From: Bdellovibrionales bacterium
GTDB lineage: Bacteria; Bdellovibrionota; UBA1018
NCBI GenBank assembly: GCA_947380295.1
Contig: CANCQK010000004.1
Span: 124,001 to 188,000, forward strand
Reading direction: 5' to 3'
Length of the DNA stretch: 64,000 nt
Part shown: positions 17,223 to 26,206 of the stretch, in pieces
How positions within the stretch are numbered: position 1 is the stretch's first letter
How the letters are laid out: every line of letters begins with the position of its first letter
Notes under the pieces: model-generated
The model's input: the letters and a program-made list of their open reading frames with translations, nothing else
Told to the model about the DNA's origin: nothing
Databases searched by the model: none
Translations under genes and position numbers: made by a program

Positions 17223-18010
17223 GCGATTCTCCTGTAGCGGTGGTTGCAGGAGTCATCTGGGCCTACGTTTCGCTGGTTTACGGAGTTGCTCTTTTGAAAA
17301 AGCGAAATGACTTGGCGGATGTTGCCTGGGGTCCCGGTTTTATGATTGGGGCCTTCGCTCTCTTTCTTGCGTTGAGCCAGAGGACCAGGGAAGGCGTCTT
17401 GATCCTTGCTTTAGTGTCGATTTGGGCCCTGAGGCTTTCCACTTATATTTACCGCAGAAATCGAGGACACGAAGAGGATTTTCGTTATCAGAACTGGCGA
17501 CGTGAGTGGGGAAAGAATACCTGGTGGCGCTCGTATCTCCAAGTATTCCTGCTTCAAGGTGTGATCCTCGTAGTTGTGGGTTTGCCAGTTTGGTATGGAG
17601 TCTTGCTGGATTGTGATTCTTGGGACTTACTTACTTTTGCGGGAATTTTTCTTTGGGGAGCGGGTCTGAGTTGTGAGGCCATTGCCGATGCGCAGATGGC
17701 CGCTTATCGTCAGACGAAGGCGCAGAATCCTGCTCAAGTCGGGCGTGTGATGTCTACTGGGCTTTGGAAGTATAGCCGCCACCCTAACTATTTTGGCGAG
17801 GCGCTCCTTTGGTGGGGGCTTTTTACGGTATGTGTATCATTTGGAGCCCCGCTCTGGACCGTAGTAGGGCCGCTGTTAATGACTTTTCTCCTCGTTAAAG
17901 TTTCCGGAGTACCGATGTTGGAGAAAAAATATTCAGGCAATCCTGATTACCAACGGTACTGCGAAACGACTTCTTCATTTATTCCCTGGTTTCCTAAACG
18001 ATTCAGCTAA
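17219..18010 (+). CDS. DUF1295 integral membrane protein (steroid 5-alpha-reductase-like)
   Basis: 263 residues with about six membrane helices. It carries [21 protein letters not shown], and the C-terminal [15 protein letters not shown] typical of the 5-alpha-reductase/isoprenylcysteine methyltransferase-like fold. GTG start overlaps the ubiB stop. DUF1295 genes occur repeatedly in photolyase/cyclopropane-synthase stress clusters, where they are thought to act on lipids. The gene ends 4 nt inside the convergent FAD oxidoreductase gene. Confidence 0.88.
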   Translation: MSDSPVAVVAGVIWAYVSLVYGVALLKKRNDLADVAWGPGFMIGAFALFLALSQRTREGVLILALVSIWALRLSTYIYRRNRGHEEDFRYQNWRREWGKNTWWRSYLQVFLLQGVILVVVGLPVWYGVLLDCDSWDLLTFAGIFLWGAGLSCEAIADAQMAAYRQTKAQNPAQVGRVMSTGLWKYSRHPNYFGEALLWWGLFTVCVSFGAPLWTVVGPLLMTFLLVKVSGVPMLEKKYSGNPDYQRYCETTSSFIPWFPKRFS

Positions 18011-19041
18011 CTGACCATGATAAAAAGGGCATGAGCCGAGAGAATCGCTCTCTCGATTGGGCTCATCCGTGATGCACCAAAATAGTCTCCGCAGAGATGG
18101 AGGTAGGCATGATCATGAAAGGACATTGTATAGAAGGGCTCGTCTAAAGGGGAGAGAGGTTGCGCATACCTCCACCGATGAACCTGCGACACCATGGGCT
18201 CAATCTCAAGTTCCTCTTGAAGTTCAGACAGGATGGCTTGAGTAATTGCTTCGTCTGTTTGATCAAAAAGTTCTTGGGATCTCTCAGGGCTGATGGAGAG
18301 AGTGATGCAAGGCACCGATTCAGAGATTCCTTTCCATTGGTTTTCTAAGAGGAGTGTAATGCTGGGTGAGGGCCATCGGGTGAATCGGAGTCGAGGGGGT
18401 TCCTTTGGGATCACCAGAACGTTGATGCTCGAGATGTATTCGGGTTCATGAAGCTCCTGAGGGAGTGGGTCCTCGAGCTGAATTGGACTGTTTCTTATGA
18501 TTTCTTTCAGCTGAGGAATGGGTAGCGTGGATACCAGTCTTCGTGCGGAAAATTCGACTTGCTCCTGAGTCGTGGCTTTCCACAATTGGGTGTGCGGATC
18601 GTATTGAACCCGAGTCACTTTTTGATTTCGATGAACCTGGGATGAGGCCGGAAAAGCTTTGGCTAGGGCATTCATGCCAGGCAAGGGTTGAAGCACTCGG
18701 AGCGCAGAGCTTCCCCACGTGAGAGCCTGGGGCCATGACCAAGAGTTGAGAGTGGATTCTCCCAGGAGCTTCTCAAGAATCCTCACAGCTTCAGGTTGGT
18801 TGAGCTCGACGACAGGAAGTCCATGATCGAATTGAGCAATCCGGCTGGAGTCATCAGGGAGTGGAACTCGACGAGTTGCGAGGCGTCCACCGATGCCCCG
18901 AGATTTTTCTAAAATTTGGATCGAATCACCTCGCTCAAGAAGTAGAGAGCCTAGAACGAGCCCAGAAATTCCGGCTCCCAGAATGAGCCAGTCTGTCACC
19001 GTTTGATTGGGATGAGCCAGGGGGGTGGAAGGTGAGTTCAT
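18007..19041 (-). CDS. FAD-dependent amine-oxidase/renalase-like oxidoreductase
   Basis: 344 residues. N-terminal Rossmann motif [20 protein letters not shown] is followed by [14 protein letters not shown], the family's FAD-binding block, and DHGLPVVEL. The C-terminal [18 protein letters not shown] contains the second FAD contact. Members next to photolyases are annotated as NAD/FAD-dependent oxidoreductases of unknown substrate. It is divergent from the photolyase gene, with a 108-nt shared upstream region. No signal peptide, so cytoplasmic. Confidence 0.87.
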   Translation of the reverse strand: MNSPSTPLAHPNQTVTDWLILGAGISGLVLGSLLLERGDSIQILEKSRGIGGRLATRRVPLPDDSSRIAQFDHGLPVVELNQPEAVRILEKLLGESTLNSWSWPQALTWGSSALRVLQPLPGMNALAKAFPASSQVHRNQKVTRVQYDPHTQLWKATTQEQVEFSARRLVSTLPIPQLKEIIRNSPIQLEDPLPQELHEPEYISSINVLVIPKEPPRLRFTRWPSPSITLLLENQWKGISESVPCITLSISPERSQELFDQTDEAITQAILSELQEELEIEPMVSQVHRWRYAQPLSPLDEPFYTMSFHDHAYLHLCGDYFGASRMSPIERAILSAHALFIMVS

Positions 19042-19149
19042 GGTTTGGGTTTCTCCTGATTGAGTATGAGACGACTATTTTTAATCCGTCAAGGTCCGAA
19101 GTATGGTAGCAAATTGAGTTAAAATGAAATCAAAAAAGAGGGCTTTTCC

Positions 19150-20622
19150 ATGCAGCAGTACGGAATTCATTGGTTTAGACGTGATCTGAGGATTGCTGGT
19201 AATTCGGCTCTGAAATGGAATTGGAAAAAGAATCAAGGGGGTACCCTCGGAGTATTCTTCTTTGATTCTAAATTTTTATCGAGGCCCGACTTTTCACACC
19301 ATCGATTTGCATTTTTTCTTGAAACCTTGAAGGAGCTTCGCTCTGAGCTTCGAGAGATGGGCGGCGATCTTCTCGTCCTGGACCAAGGTCCAGATGAGGG
19401 TTTTAGTGACTTGCTCAAAAAGCTTCATGCGCCGCGTCCGACCTGCGTGACCTACAATCGTGACTATGAGCCGTTTGCTCGCGAGCGAGACGCTCGAGTG
19501 AGTCGATTAATTGAGGGCCTCGGGGTTTCAGTTCACACCATGAGAGATCACCTTGTGGTTGAACCTCATGAGCTCCAAAGGGTGCCCGGCACCCCAAGTT
19601 TTTATCAAGTTTATAGTCCTTTTTGTAAAAGGTGGCTCTCTCTGGTGGAGGGAGAAGACTTTCATGAGCGAATCACCGAACAAAAAGAAGCCCTCCAGTA
19701 CTTGGAAAAACGGAGACTTGGACAGACCATTGAACCATTCTTTAAGCTGACCTGGAAACAGGTCTTCACCCACTTAGGAAATGCAAACCTATTTGAAGAC
19801 GCCTTGGATCGATTCATTTCTGAAAATCAGAAAAGTGTCAAAATTAAGATCCCCCCGGCTGGAAGTTTAGTTGCCTACGAAAAGCTTCGAGAGTTTCGAT
19901 CTGGCGTGGACGATTATCTGGAAAAGCGAGACTTTCCTTCAATTTCCGGGACCTCGGGTTTGAGCATCTTTTTTAAAAATGGATCAATCACTCCTGCTTT
20001 GGTTTTGGCTGGCCTGAATCTCAATGAGTTTGAGTTCAAGCAAAAGTCGGGCAGAATTCAATTCTTAAAAGAGATTATCTGGCGTGAATTTTATTACCAC
20101 ATTCTCTACCATCGACCGAGTGTAGAGCACGAAGCATTCCTGTCGCACTATCAAGATCTAAAATGGCAAAATAACCCGGAATGGTTTGAGGCGTGGGCCG
20201 AAGGGAAAACGGGATTTCCAATTATTGATGCCGGTATGAGACAACTCAAAACAACCGGGTGGATGCATAATCGAGTCCGAATGATTGTTGCATCATTTTT
20301 AACGAAAGATCTTTTGATTGATTGGAAATGGGGCGAAAAGTACTTCATGAATCAGCTTTTAGATGGAGACTTGGCGCCTAATAATGGAGGGTGGCAGTGG
20401 GCTGCCTCCACGGGATGTGATCCACAGCCCTATTTTCGAATATTTAACCCGCTCTTGCAGAGTAAAAAGTTTGATCCAAACGGTGAATATATCAAAAAGT
20501 ACATCCCGGAACTCCGTCATGTTCCTTCATCTGAGATTCATGAACCCGGTTTAAGGTATATTCCACCAATCGTAGATCATGCGACTCAAAAGGAAAAAGC
20601 GTTGGCCCTTTACCGGAGGTGA
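19150..20622 (+). CDS. phr: Deoxyribodipyrimidine photolyase (cryptochrome/photolyase family)
   Basis: 490 residues. N-terminal antenna domain begins IHWFRRDLRIAGNSAL. The FAD-binding block is DGDLAPNNGGWQWAASTGCD followed by PYFRIFNP, as in class I CPD photolyases. EIIWREFYYH, IDAGMRQLKTTGWMHNRVRM and FLTKDLLIDWKWGE are also intact. It repairs UV dimers using blue light. GAGGGC 9 nt before the ATG is the likely ribosome site. The Rieske oxygenase follows 21 nt later, so the pair is probably an operon. Confidence 0.93.
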   Translation: MQQYGIHWFRRDLRIAGNSALKWNWKKNQGGTLGVFFFDSKFLSRPDFSHHRFAFFLETLKELRSELREMGGDLLVLDQGPDEGFSDLLKKLHAPRPTCVTYNRDYEPFARERDARVSRLIEGLGVSVHTMRDHLVVEPHELQRVPGTPSFYQVYSPFCKRWLSLVEGEDFHERITEQKEALQYLEKRRLGQTIEPFFKLTWKQVFTHLGNANLFEDALDRFISENQKSVKIKIPPAGSLVAYEKLREFRSGVDDYLEKRDFPSISGTSGLSIFFKNGSITPALVLAGLNLNEFEFKQKSGRIQFLKEIIWREFYYHILYHRPSVEHEAFLSHYQDLKWQNNPEWFEAWAEGKTGFPIIDAGMRQLKTTGWMHNRVRMIVASFLTKDLLIDWKWGEKYFMNQLLDGDLAPNNGGWQWAASTGCDPQPYFRIFNPLLQSKKFDPNGEYIKKYIPELRHVPSSEIHEPGLRYIPPIVDHATQKEKALALYRR

Positions 20623-20643
20623 GAATTGATAGATCATTGATCT

Positions 20644-21567
20644 ATGAATCTACCGAGTTCTTGGTATGTGATAGCTCGAACTGCAGAGATCAAAAAAGAT
20701 CAAATCTTACCTCTCACTCGATTGGGTCAGCCATTGGTGCTTTGGCGAAATCCAGAAGGGACCTTAGTGGTGATGGACGATCGATGTCCACATCGCTCTG
20801 CTCGGCTGAGTTTAGGCGAGTTGAAAGAGGGGCGGTTAGCGTGCCCTTTTCATGGATTTCAGTTTGATCCCCAGGGTGCCTGTCAGTGGGTGCCCGAGCT
20901 TGGACGAGGGGCGCCAAAGCTCTGCGTCAAAACCTATCTTACTACCGAACGTGAGGGTTGGGTTTGGATGTGGTGGGGAACTGGGGAGCCATCCAAAGAA
21001 GTGCCTAGCTGGTTTACTGAGGTCGATTCAAAGTTTTGCACCGCTTACATGAAAGAGCGGTGGGAGACTCATTTTACCCGTTCTGTTGAGAATCAATTGG
21101 ATTATGCTCACTTACCCTTCGTTCATCGGAACTCAATCGGAAGATTTGCGACGTCGGTTCAAAAGTACCCTGAGCTTCAAATGGACGAACAGAGGATTAA
21201 GTGGTTTTTTCGACCCGCTGATGGATCTGACCCTCAGACTTATATTGAATTTCGATTCCCAAATTTGTGGATCAATCGGATCTCTGAGAAGTACTCAATC
21301 ACTTTGGCCTTTGTTCCTGTAGATGATCAGCACACAGAACTCTATCTTCAAAATCATCGGAAATTCGCAAATATTCCAGGTTTGAACTCAGTCATCGATT
21401 TTTTTATGATTCTCCTGAATCGGCGGATTCTGAACGAGGATCGACGAGTCGTGCTGACTCAAGAGCCTATTGATGTTCGCCTTGCCCAAGATGAAGTCCT
21501 ATTTCCGAGTGACAAGGCGATTCAACATTTCCGGAAGTGGCTCAACTCAGTTCATTCGCAGGGTTGA
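20644..21567 (+). CDS. Rieske [2Fe-2S] aromatic-ring oxygenase, PaO-like
   Basis: 307 residues. The Rieske cluster ligands are C48 and H50 in DRCPHRSARLS and C67 and H70 in ACPFHGFQFD. The mononuclear iron site is ENQLDYAHLPFVH (D153, H156, H161). This architecture matches pheophorbide a oxygenase/vanillate demethylase-type monooxygenases. The substrate is unknown; a tetrapyrrole or a lipid would fit the light-stress context, which is inference. The last 16 nt overlap the convergent lipocalin gene. Confidence 0.87.
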   Translation: MNLPSSWYVIARTAEIKKDQILPLTRLGQPLVLWRNPEGTLVVMDDRCPHRSARLSLGELKEGRLACPFHGFQFDPQGACQWVPELGRGAPKLCVKTYLTTEREGWVWMWWGTGEPSKEVPSWFTEVDSKFCTAYMKERWETHFTRSVENQLDYAHLPFVHRNSIGRFATSVQKYPELQMDEQRIKWFFRPADGSDPQTYIEFRFPNLWINRISEKYSITLAFVPVDDQHTELYLQNHRKFANIPGLNSVIDFFMILLNRRILNEDRRVVLTQEPIDVRLAQDEVLFPSDKAIQHFRKWLNSVHSQG

Positions 21568-22091
21568 GTTCTTTCGAGTTGAGAGAGATCGAATCCTCGG
21601 GCCTCGAAGTGGGAGATGAGACTGTCCGTGACCTTTTCCGGTAAAGTCGGTGTGCGACTCAGGATCCAAAAAGATTTTCGATCAGGTGATCCGACCGCAA
21701 CGTAGCGGTAGTCTGGGTGGAGATCCAAAATCCAATAATCCCCTTCAAATGGCCAGAAGAATGAAACTTTAAGTTTTGAGCGAGTCTGAGTGTCGACTAC
21801 TCTTGCGATTCCATGCGCTCGTTTTGAGCGGCCTTCGCAGGTTTTTTTCCGACAGGTATTGAAAACGTCGACGCGACCGTCGGATCGAAGCGCATACTCT
21901 GCTGTTACTCCCACACAATTTTTTTCAAAAATTTTGGGAAGTCGGGCAATTTCGTACCATTTACCCGCGTAAAGTGAGAGATCGACATTCTTGACTGCCT
22001 CGACAGGTGGAAGCTGTTTTTTCGCCATACCCCATGAGGTCTCAGTTGATAAAGTGAGCAGAATAGCGCAAATGAGCATTCGAATTTTCAT
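21552..22091 (-). CDS. Lipocalin (Blc-like), copy 2
   Basis: 179 residues from ATG 22091, starting with a signal peptide (ICAILLTLSTETSWG); a TTG codon at 22115 is an alternative. Signature DLSLYAGKWYEIARLPK, then FEKNCVGVTAEY, and the end block VAVGSPDRKSFWILSR. It is closer to canonical Blc than the copy at 13478. The presence of two lipocalins in the same light-stress neighbourhood suggests different ligands or timing. Convergent with the Rieske gene. Confidence 0.88.
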   Translation of the reverse strand: MKIRMLICAILLTLSTETSWGMAKKQLPPVEAVKNVDLSLYAGKWYEIARLPKIFEKNCVGVTAEYALRSDGRVDVFNTCRKKTCEGRSKRAHGIARVVDTQTRSKLKVSFFWPFEGDYWILDLHPDYRYVAVGSPDRKSFWILSRTPTLPEKVTDSLISHFEARGFDLSQLERTQPCE

Positions 22092-22158
22092 GGAATTTGA
22101 GTTAGCTAGTTTCAATTAGGTTGTCAAAGAAATAGTGCTAGTTCTTGAGCGCATCGAT

Positions 22159-22863
22159 CTAAGATGCAGCCCGATGATCGGGCGCGATTTCTTGCCGGGA
22201 TTCTGCCAGGGCCTTAAGCACCTCGTCATCGGTAACCTGTTCAAACTCATCGTAAAACTGACTAATGGAAAAAAAATGGGCTGGAGTTTCAAGCACAATC
22301 AGCTCGTCGACCTCTGAGCGCAAAAGATCTAGCGTTCGAGGTGACCCCACGGGTGCTGCTGCGATCAACTTGCTAGGCTTTTGAGATCGGACAGCACGGA
22401 TTGCTGCCAGAAGCGTTGAGCCCGTTGCAATTCCGTCATCGACAATAATTACGATTCGTCCTCGCGGACTGATGGGGGGGCGAACCGGTGAATATGAAAT
22501 TCTTCGTGCTTTGAGCTTACCGATCTCGGCTTGAGCAGCCTTTTTGAGGGCATCAGCTGGAATTCTATATTCACTTGCGGAGTCAGAAAAATAAATACTT
22601 CCGAATTCGCTGACTGATCCAATTGCAAATTCCGGATTGTCGGGTGATCCAATTTTATGAACCAAGACAACATCTAATTCCCCTTGGAGTTTTTCCGCGA
22701 TCACTTTAGCCATGGGGACGGATCCTCGAGGTATCCCCAAAACAAGCGGTTTTTTTCCCTTGTAGTGAGAAAGTGAACCCACAAGCCGCTCAGCAGCCTG
22801 AATTCGATTATGAAAGCAAGTGGTTGAATGCCGTGGCGACGAAGGATGAGAGAATAGAGACAT
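22159..22863 (-). CDS. Phosphoribosyltransferase-domain protein
   Basis: 234 residues from ATG 22863. The PRPP-binding loop is RIVIIVDDGIATGST, and the family's VLGIPRGSVPMAKVIAEKL and DVVLVHKIGSP blocks are present. This subgroup (COG1926-like) has no defined substrate and is commonly a stand-alone gene. A GTG at 22893 would add 10 residues. The stop lies 67 nt from the next gene on the same strand. Its role here cannot be inferred from neighbours. Confidence 0.85.
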   Translation of the reverse strand: MSLFSHPSSPRHSTTCFHNRIQAAERLVGSLSHYKGKKPLVLGIPRGSVPMAKVIAEKLQGELDVVLVHKIGSPDNPEFAIGSVSEFGSIYFSDSASEYRIPADALKKAAQAEIGKLKARRISYSPVRPPISPRGRIVIIVDDGIATGSTLLAAIRAVRSQKPSKLIAAAPVGSPRTLDLLRSEVDELIVLETPAHFFSISQFYDEFEQVTDDEVLKALAESRQEIAPDHRAAS

Positions 22864-22893
22864 GCTACTGAAGAGGTGCAAAAAGCCTTCCAC

Positions 22894-23008
22894 AAGAGCT
22901 TCGCCCCAGTTTACCTGCCCGTTGGAGGTTCGGTTCCAGGCGGAAGGCAGCCATGCCGGTGTCTACATGCTCAAGCCTCCCGCAGTGACCCAAGGAAGCG
23001 CCTTCTTC
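22894..23008. other. Intergenic region, more GC-rich than its surroundings
   Basis: 115 nt between the GT34-like gene and the phosphoribosyltransferase. I see no tRNA, ORF or clear terminator. A short GGTTCGGTTCC string resembles a T-loop but no cloverleaf can be drawn around it. Confidence 0.3.
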
Positions 23009-23932
23009 TTAGCGAATAATCCTCGAGCGGAAAATCTGGATCATGCGCCGTCGACTCTCATTAGTTCCTGCGCTCAGGTGTGCAATAAAATCGCCGCGCT
23101 GCCACTGGATATTTTCATTGTCGTTATATTTTGAGCCACGGTTAAATGAATTCATGACCCTTTGCGGTAGAGTGATGGTGAATTTCAGGAGGTTTTTATG
23201 CCTAAATTCCCTAGATTGATCCGGTTGCGTGTAGGTGTTAAAGTCGCCCAGGCTAATTCTCTGATAAGCTGCATCCTGGAGAAAGTCCTGCTCTGGCAAT
23301 GCATGCTCTTTATAGTAGGGGTATGCCGCTTCAGCGTGATCAAAAAAATTTTTTGACCAATCCGAATTTCGTACCAAGAAGACTCCTGCATTCACTCCAA
23401 CCTCGGGCAGAGCCTCTTCTCTCGATAAGATGAGGTGATTTTCTAGTTTAACGTCCTGGTCGATTCTGAAGCCATATTCGCGAATGATATCTTCAATTTT
23501 CTTTTGAAAATGGGTGAAAATCACGTCGGCATCAATCCACATCACCCATCGACAGTCCTCGCGATCGAGCTGGTTTTTTACGGCCGTTATTTTTTGCCAA
23601 TAAAGTCCTTCTTGATGAACTCTTCCTCGAGAGCTGTTTGGGTCTAAAAAGCGATCTCCAGAAATTCTGCCCGTATAGAAATGATATTTGTAGCCATGTT
23701 TTTTAGTATATTCTTCGTGATTTTGTGAGGTCAAAAAAGCATAACTTTCCGGATTTCGATTGTCGTTATGGGTGACCACGCAAATATTTTCTGGCTGAAG
23801 ATGATGCGTCAGCCAAGCTTCTGAGTCGGCAGATCCAGGAATGGGCTCCTGATATAATTTGCTTCCGCAAGAGGCTAAAACTCCAAAAGTCAACAAGATG
23901 AAAAGTACATATTTAATTTTTAATTGGATCAA
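23009..23932 (-). CDS. Lipoprotein with a GT34-like glycosyltransferase domain
   Basis: 307 residues. The N-terminus is a lipoprotein signal (YVLFILLTFGVLASC). The rest resembles the GMA12/MNN10 (GT34) fold: VVTHNDNRN, HGYKYHFYTG, YWQKITAVKNQL, DxD in WIDADVIF, and NAGVFLVRNSDWSKNF. GT34 enzymes transfer hexoses from nucleotide sugars, usually in the Golgi of eukaryotes. A lipid-anchored periplasmic form is odd, because nucleotide sugars are cytoplasmic. The TTG start has GGAG about 9 nt upstream. It is 29 nt from the SCO1 gene, same strand. Confidence 0.78.
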   Translation of the reverse strand: MIQLKIKYVLFILLTFGVLASCGSKLYQEPIPGSADSEAWLTHHLQPENICVVTHNDNRNPESYAFLTSQNHEEYTKKHGYKYHFYTGRISGDRFLDPNSSRGRVHQEGLYWQKITAVKNQLDREDCRWVMWIDADVIFTHFQKKIEDIIREYGFRIDQDVKLENHLILSREEALPEVGVNAGVFLVRNSDWSKNFFDHAEAAYPYYKEHALPEQDFLQDAAYQRISLGDFNTYTQPDQSREFRHKNLLKFTITLPQRVMNSFNRGSKYNDNENIQWQRGDFIAHLSAGTNESRRRMIQIFRSRIIR

Positions 23933-23961
23933 TTGAGTGGTCTCCGAATTTGATCTATCAA

Positions 23962-24795
23962 TTACTGCGTCTTAGCTCGGTCTCGCTTCCATAGGTACCC
24001 GAGCAAGCCAGCGAGGACGAGGACTTGGATGCAAAGGACAATCTGGACGGCTCGCCATACTCGAAAAGTGTAACTGTTTTTAGATGGATCAAAATGAAAA
24101 CAGAAAAGAAGGACTCGGTCTATCGTAGATGGGGCAACTTTTCCTTCGCTCGCTTCAAGGAGTGCTAATTTGAGGTCCTGAGGCTTGAACGCAGTCCCAT
24201 AAAGATAACGCGAAAGCTTTCCTTCGGGTGTCAGAATGAAAATTGAAGCGGCGTGAAGGTATTGTTTTTCAACGGGGTCGTAGCGATATTTGAAGCCGAC
24301 TTGAGCTGCTACCGACTGAATCTCTGGTTCCAAGCCTGTCAGAAAATGCCATCCTGAATCGCTACCCGCCCGTTCGTAGCGGCTGAGGTAATTTTGTTTC
24401 TTTTTTAAAGCAAGTTCGGGTCTATCCTTTGGATTAATGCTGAGAGTGACGATTTCGAATTGCTGTCCCACGCTCCAGTCAATCTGTTTGATAGAATCGA
24501 GGACTCCATTCAAGACGAGGCTGCAAAGCATGGGGCATTCGTAGTAGACCAAAGTGAGAAGAATCGGCTTTCCTTTACGAAAGTAGGAGGATAGCTGCAC
24601 GTTGACGCCCCGCTCATTTACGAAGCTGAGCTCCGGCCCTAAGGCTGTGAAGTTTAGCGTTCTTCCGAGCGATTCAGTAACGTCGATTCCTTTCAAAGCT
24701 TCGGGACGCTCCGCAGCTTGAGCGCTAACGGGGGTTCTCGCAGCCAGAAATAGAGTAAAAGAGCAAAAAATGAGGGTGAGGGCGTGTTTCAACAT
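23962..24795 (-). CDS. SCO1/SenC-family copper chaperone with C-terminal membrane anchor
   Basis: 277 residues. Signal peptide at the N-terminus (TLIFCSFTLFLAARTPVSA). Thioredoxin-like SCO domain with the copper ligands C87 and C91 in YECPMLC and H181 in QYLHAASIF. A hydrophobic segment near residues 245-265 (AVQIVLCIQVLVLAGLLGYL) would anchor the C-terminus in the inner membrane, which is typical of the branch with cytochrome-oxidase operons. No oxidase genes are visible here. Probably delivers copper to Cu-A of a terminal oxidase encoded elsewhere. Confidence 0.88.
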   Translation of the reverse strand: MLKHALTLIFCSFTLFLAARTPVSAQAAERPEALKGIDVTESLGRTLNFTALGPELSFVNERGVNVQLSSYFRKGKPILLTLVYYECPMLCSLVLNGVLDSIKQIDWSVGQQFEIVTLSINPKDRPELALKKKQNYLSRYERAGSDSGWHFLTGLEPEIQSVAAQVGFKYRYDPVEKQYLHAASIFILTPEGKLSRYLYGTAFKPQDLKLALLEASEGKVAPSTIDRVLLFCFHFDPSKNSYTFRVWRAVQIVLCIQVLVLAGLLGYLWKRDRAKTQ

Positions 24796-24865
24796 AATTT
24801 AGAGTGGCCCTCACCACTATCACACTCGTCTTTCCCTGGCCAGCAGAGCAATCCGTGTATTCATT

Positions 24866-26026
24866 CTAGATGCCAAAGACGCCGCAGCTAAGTCCAGAAC
24901 AGGTGGGTGTCTGGCTTGATGTAGGACTCGGCGAAGGCGCGGGGGTTACAGTAGGAGTCGGGCTCGGAACTGGGGACGGAGTCGAGGTTGAGCTCGGCAC
25001 AGGTGTAGGAGATTCGATCGGAGTCGGACTAGGCACGGGGGACGGAGTCGAGGTTGAGCTCGGTACAGGGGACGGCGTCGGACCGGGTGACGTCGAGTTG
25101 AGGCAGTACTTTACGTCGACGGGGTCAGGACTACGAAGTTCGTTTGGGCTGATTTCGATCTGACTCAGGATTGAGTTCCACTCATAAGACAGCGGTGTTG
25201 AATTTTGCATCACTGACAGCGTCGAGGCGTCAACTGGGGCGTGTTCAGGGGTCCACGAATAGGACTTTAGAATCGAGTTCTGCTCGAGTTTCGTCTCGAT
25301 TTGGTTTCCGGCTTGGTTGAGGAGACTATCAATCGAGTAGAGCAAATCATGACCTTCATCCTGCCGTTTTTTTGATTTTCCTTGGAACCTATCTTTCGTT
25401 GGGCCTCGAGACTCAGAGAGTGTGAAAAAAATGTTCGAAGGGTTTGATCTCAGCTTAGCTTGGAGCCAGGATGGGATCGGCTTCAAAGAAAAGTTATGTT
25501 TTTTACTGTCGCTGTCTTGAATGGATACAACCGCTAACGTCGCTCCAGCTCTAAAAAATGAATCGGCACTCATGGGATTACTCCCTGAGTGAGTGAGATC
25601 TTCAATTAAAAATAGTTTATCTTTATGGTTTTCAAAACCTCGTTCAGCGCTGGAATTAGATCGATCAAAAATATGCTGATCAGAATTTCTATGGTCGCAA
25701 CTGCCATTTGATTGATCGTCATGATTACGGTCATGGTCGCCTCTAGAGTGATGCGACCGAAGCATCCCTACTCGAACATCTCGAGTCCAAAGAATTGGGT
25801 GAGTCAGGTAAGTGATTTGACTTTGAATTCCCCTTGGGCCCATTTTGTGGCCCTCTTCGGAGCCTTGTACCAGGAGGATAATGTCCAATTTGCCCGCTTG
25901 AGGAGGCGAGAACTGTTCATCGTAGCAGGACGGAGCTCCTAGCGAAGCTGGGGGGGTATCCGCGATTGCAGACAACGATAGTATGGGCAGAGTCAGGAGG
26001 CCAAGCCATTTTATTTTTATAATCAT
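24866..26026 (-). CDS. Secreted VWA-like protein with proline-rich repeat tail
   Basis: 386 residues with a signal peptide (WLGLLTLPILSLSAIA) and AAGGA ribosome site. Residues ~45-95 (LDIILLVQGSEEG...RDVRVGML) align by eye with the VWA domain of the protein at 35784-37478 (IDLLWIVDNSSSM...DIRVAVI), but the MIDAS DxSxS is lost. A His/Asp-rich stretch (residues 95-130) could bind metal. The C-terminus (residues ~315-375) is repetitive PSPTP/PVPS, ending in CSGLSCG, perhaps a cell-surface spacer. No family was recognised with confidence. Confidence 0.7.
   Translation of the reverse strand: MIIKIKWLGLLTLPILSLSAIADTPPASLGAPSCYDEQFSPPQAGKLDIILLVQGSEEGHKMGPRGIQSQITYLTHPILWTRDVRVGMLRSHHSRGDHDRNHDDQSNGSCDHRNSDQHIFDRSNSSAERGFENHKDKLFLIEDLTHSGSNPMSADSFFRAGATLAVVSIQDSDSKKHNFSLKPIPSWLQAKLRSNPSNIFFTLSESRGPTKDRFQGKSKKRQDEGHDLLYSIDSLLNQAGNQIETKLEQNSILKSYSWTPEHAPVDASTLSVMQNSTPLSYEWNSILSQIEISPNELRSPDPVDVKYCLNSTSPGPTPSPVPSSTSTPSPVPSPTPIESPTPVPSSTSTPSPVPSPTPTVTPAPSPSPTSSQTPTCSGLSCGVFGI
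24935..25090 (-). repeat. Imperfect tandem repeats encoding a Pro/Ser/Thr-rich tail
   Basis: About 60-nt units repeat imperfectly, encoding PSPTP/PVPS-type peptide repeats at the C-terminus of the VWA-like protein. Such tracts change length by slippage. Confidence 0.75.
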
Positions 26027-26206
26027 TTTTATTTTCCTTCTTTGTTTGGTTTTAAAAATTATAGTTTATTTATTTATTAATAATCAAATCCCTAGTCCAC
26101 CATTTTTAGCTAGCAATCGGCTATCTGAACGCTTTAAAATCGAGATGATTCCGAAAAATGAATGATTTGTTAAGACAGCCAGCTATCGGATACTAGATTA
26201 ACGGGT
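26027..26206. other. AT-rich spacer downstream of the TolQR operon
   Basis: 180 nt. The part next to the VWA-like gene is AT-rich (TTTATTTATTTATTAATAATC region) and probably holds that gene's promoter. No clear terminator hairpin with a T-run was seen for the long operon ending at 26207. Confidence 0.4.

Noticed and set aside
22920..22960. Possible tRNA remnant (GGTTCGGTTCC resembles a T-loop)
   Set aside because: No acceptor stem or anticodon arm can be paired around it.
24935..25090. Possible CRISPR-like repeat array
   Set aside because: The repeats are in frame, encode Pro/Ser/Thr peptide repeats, have no unique spacers of constant length, and no cas genes are near.
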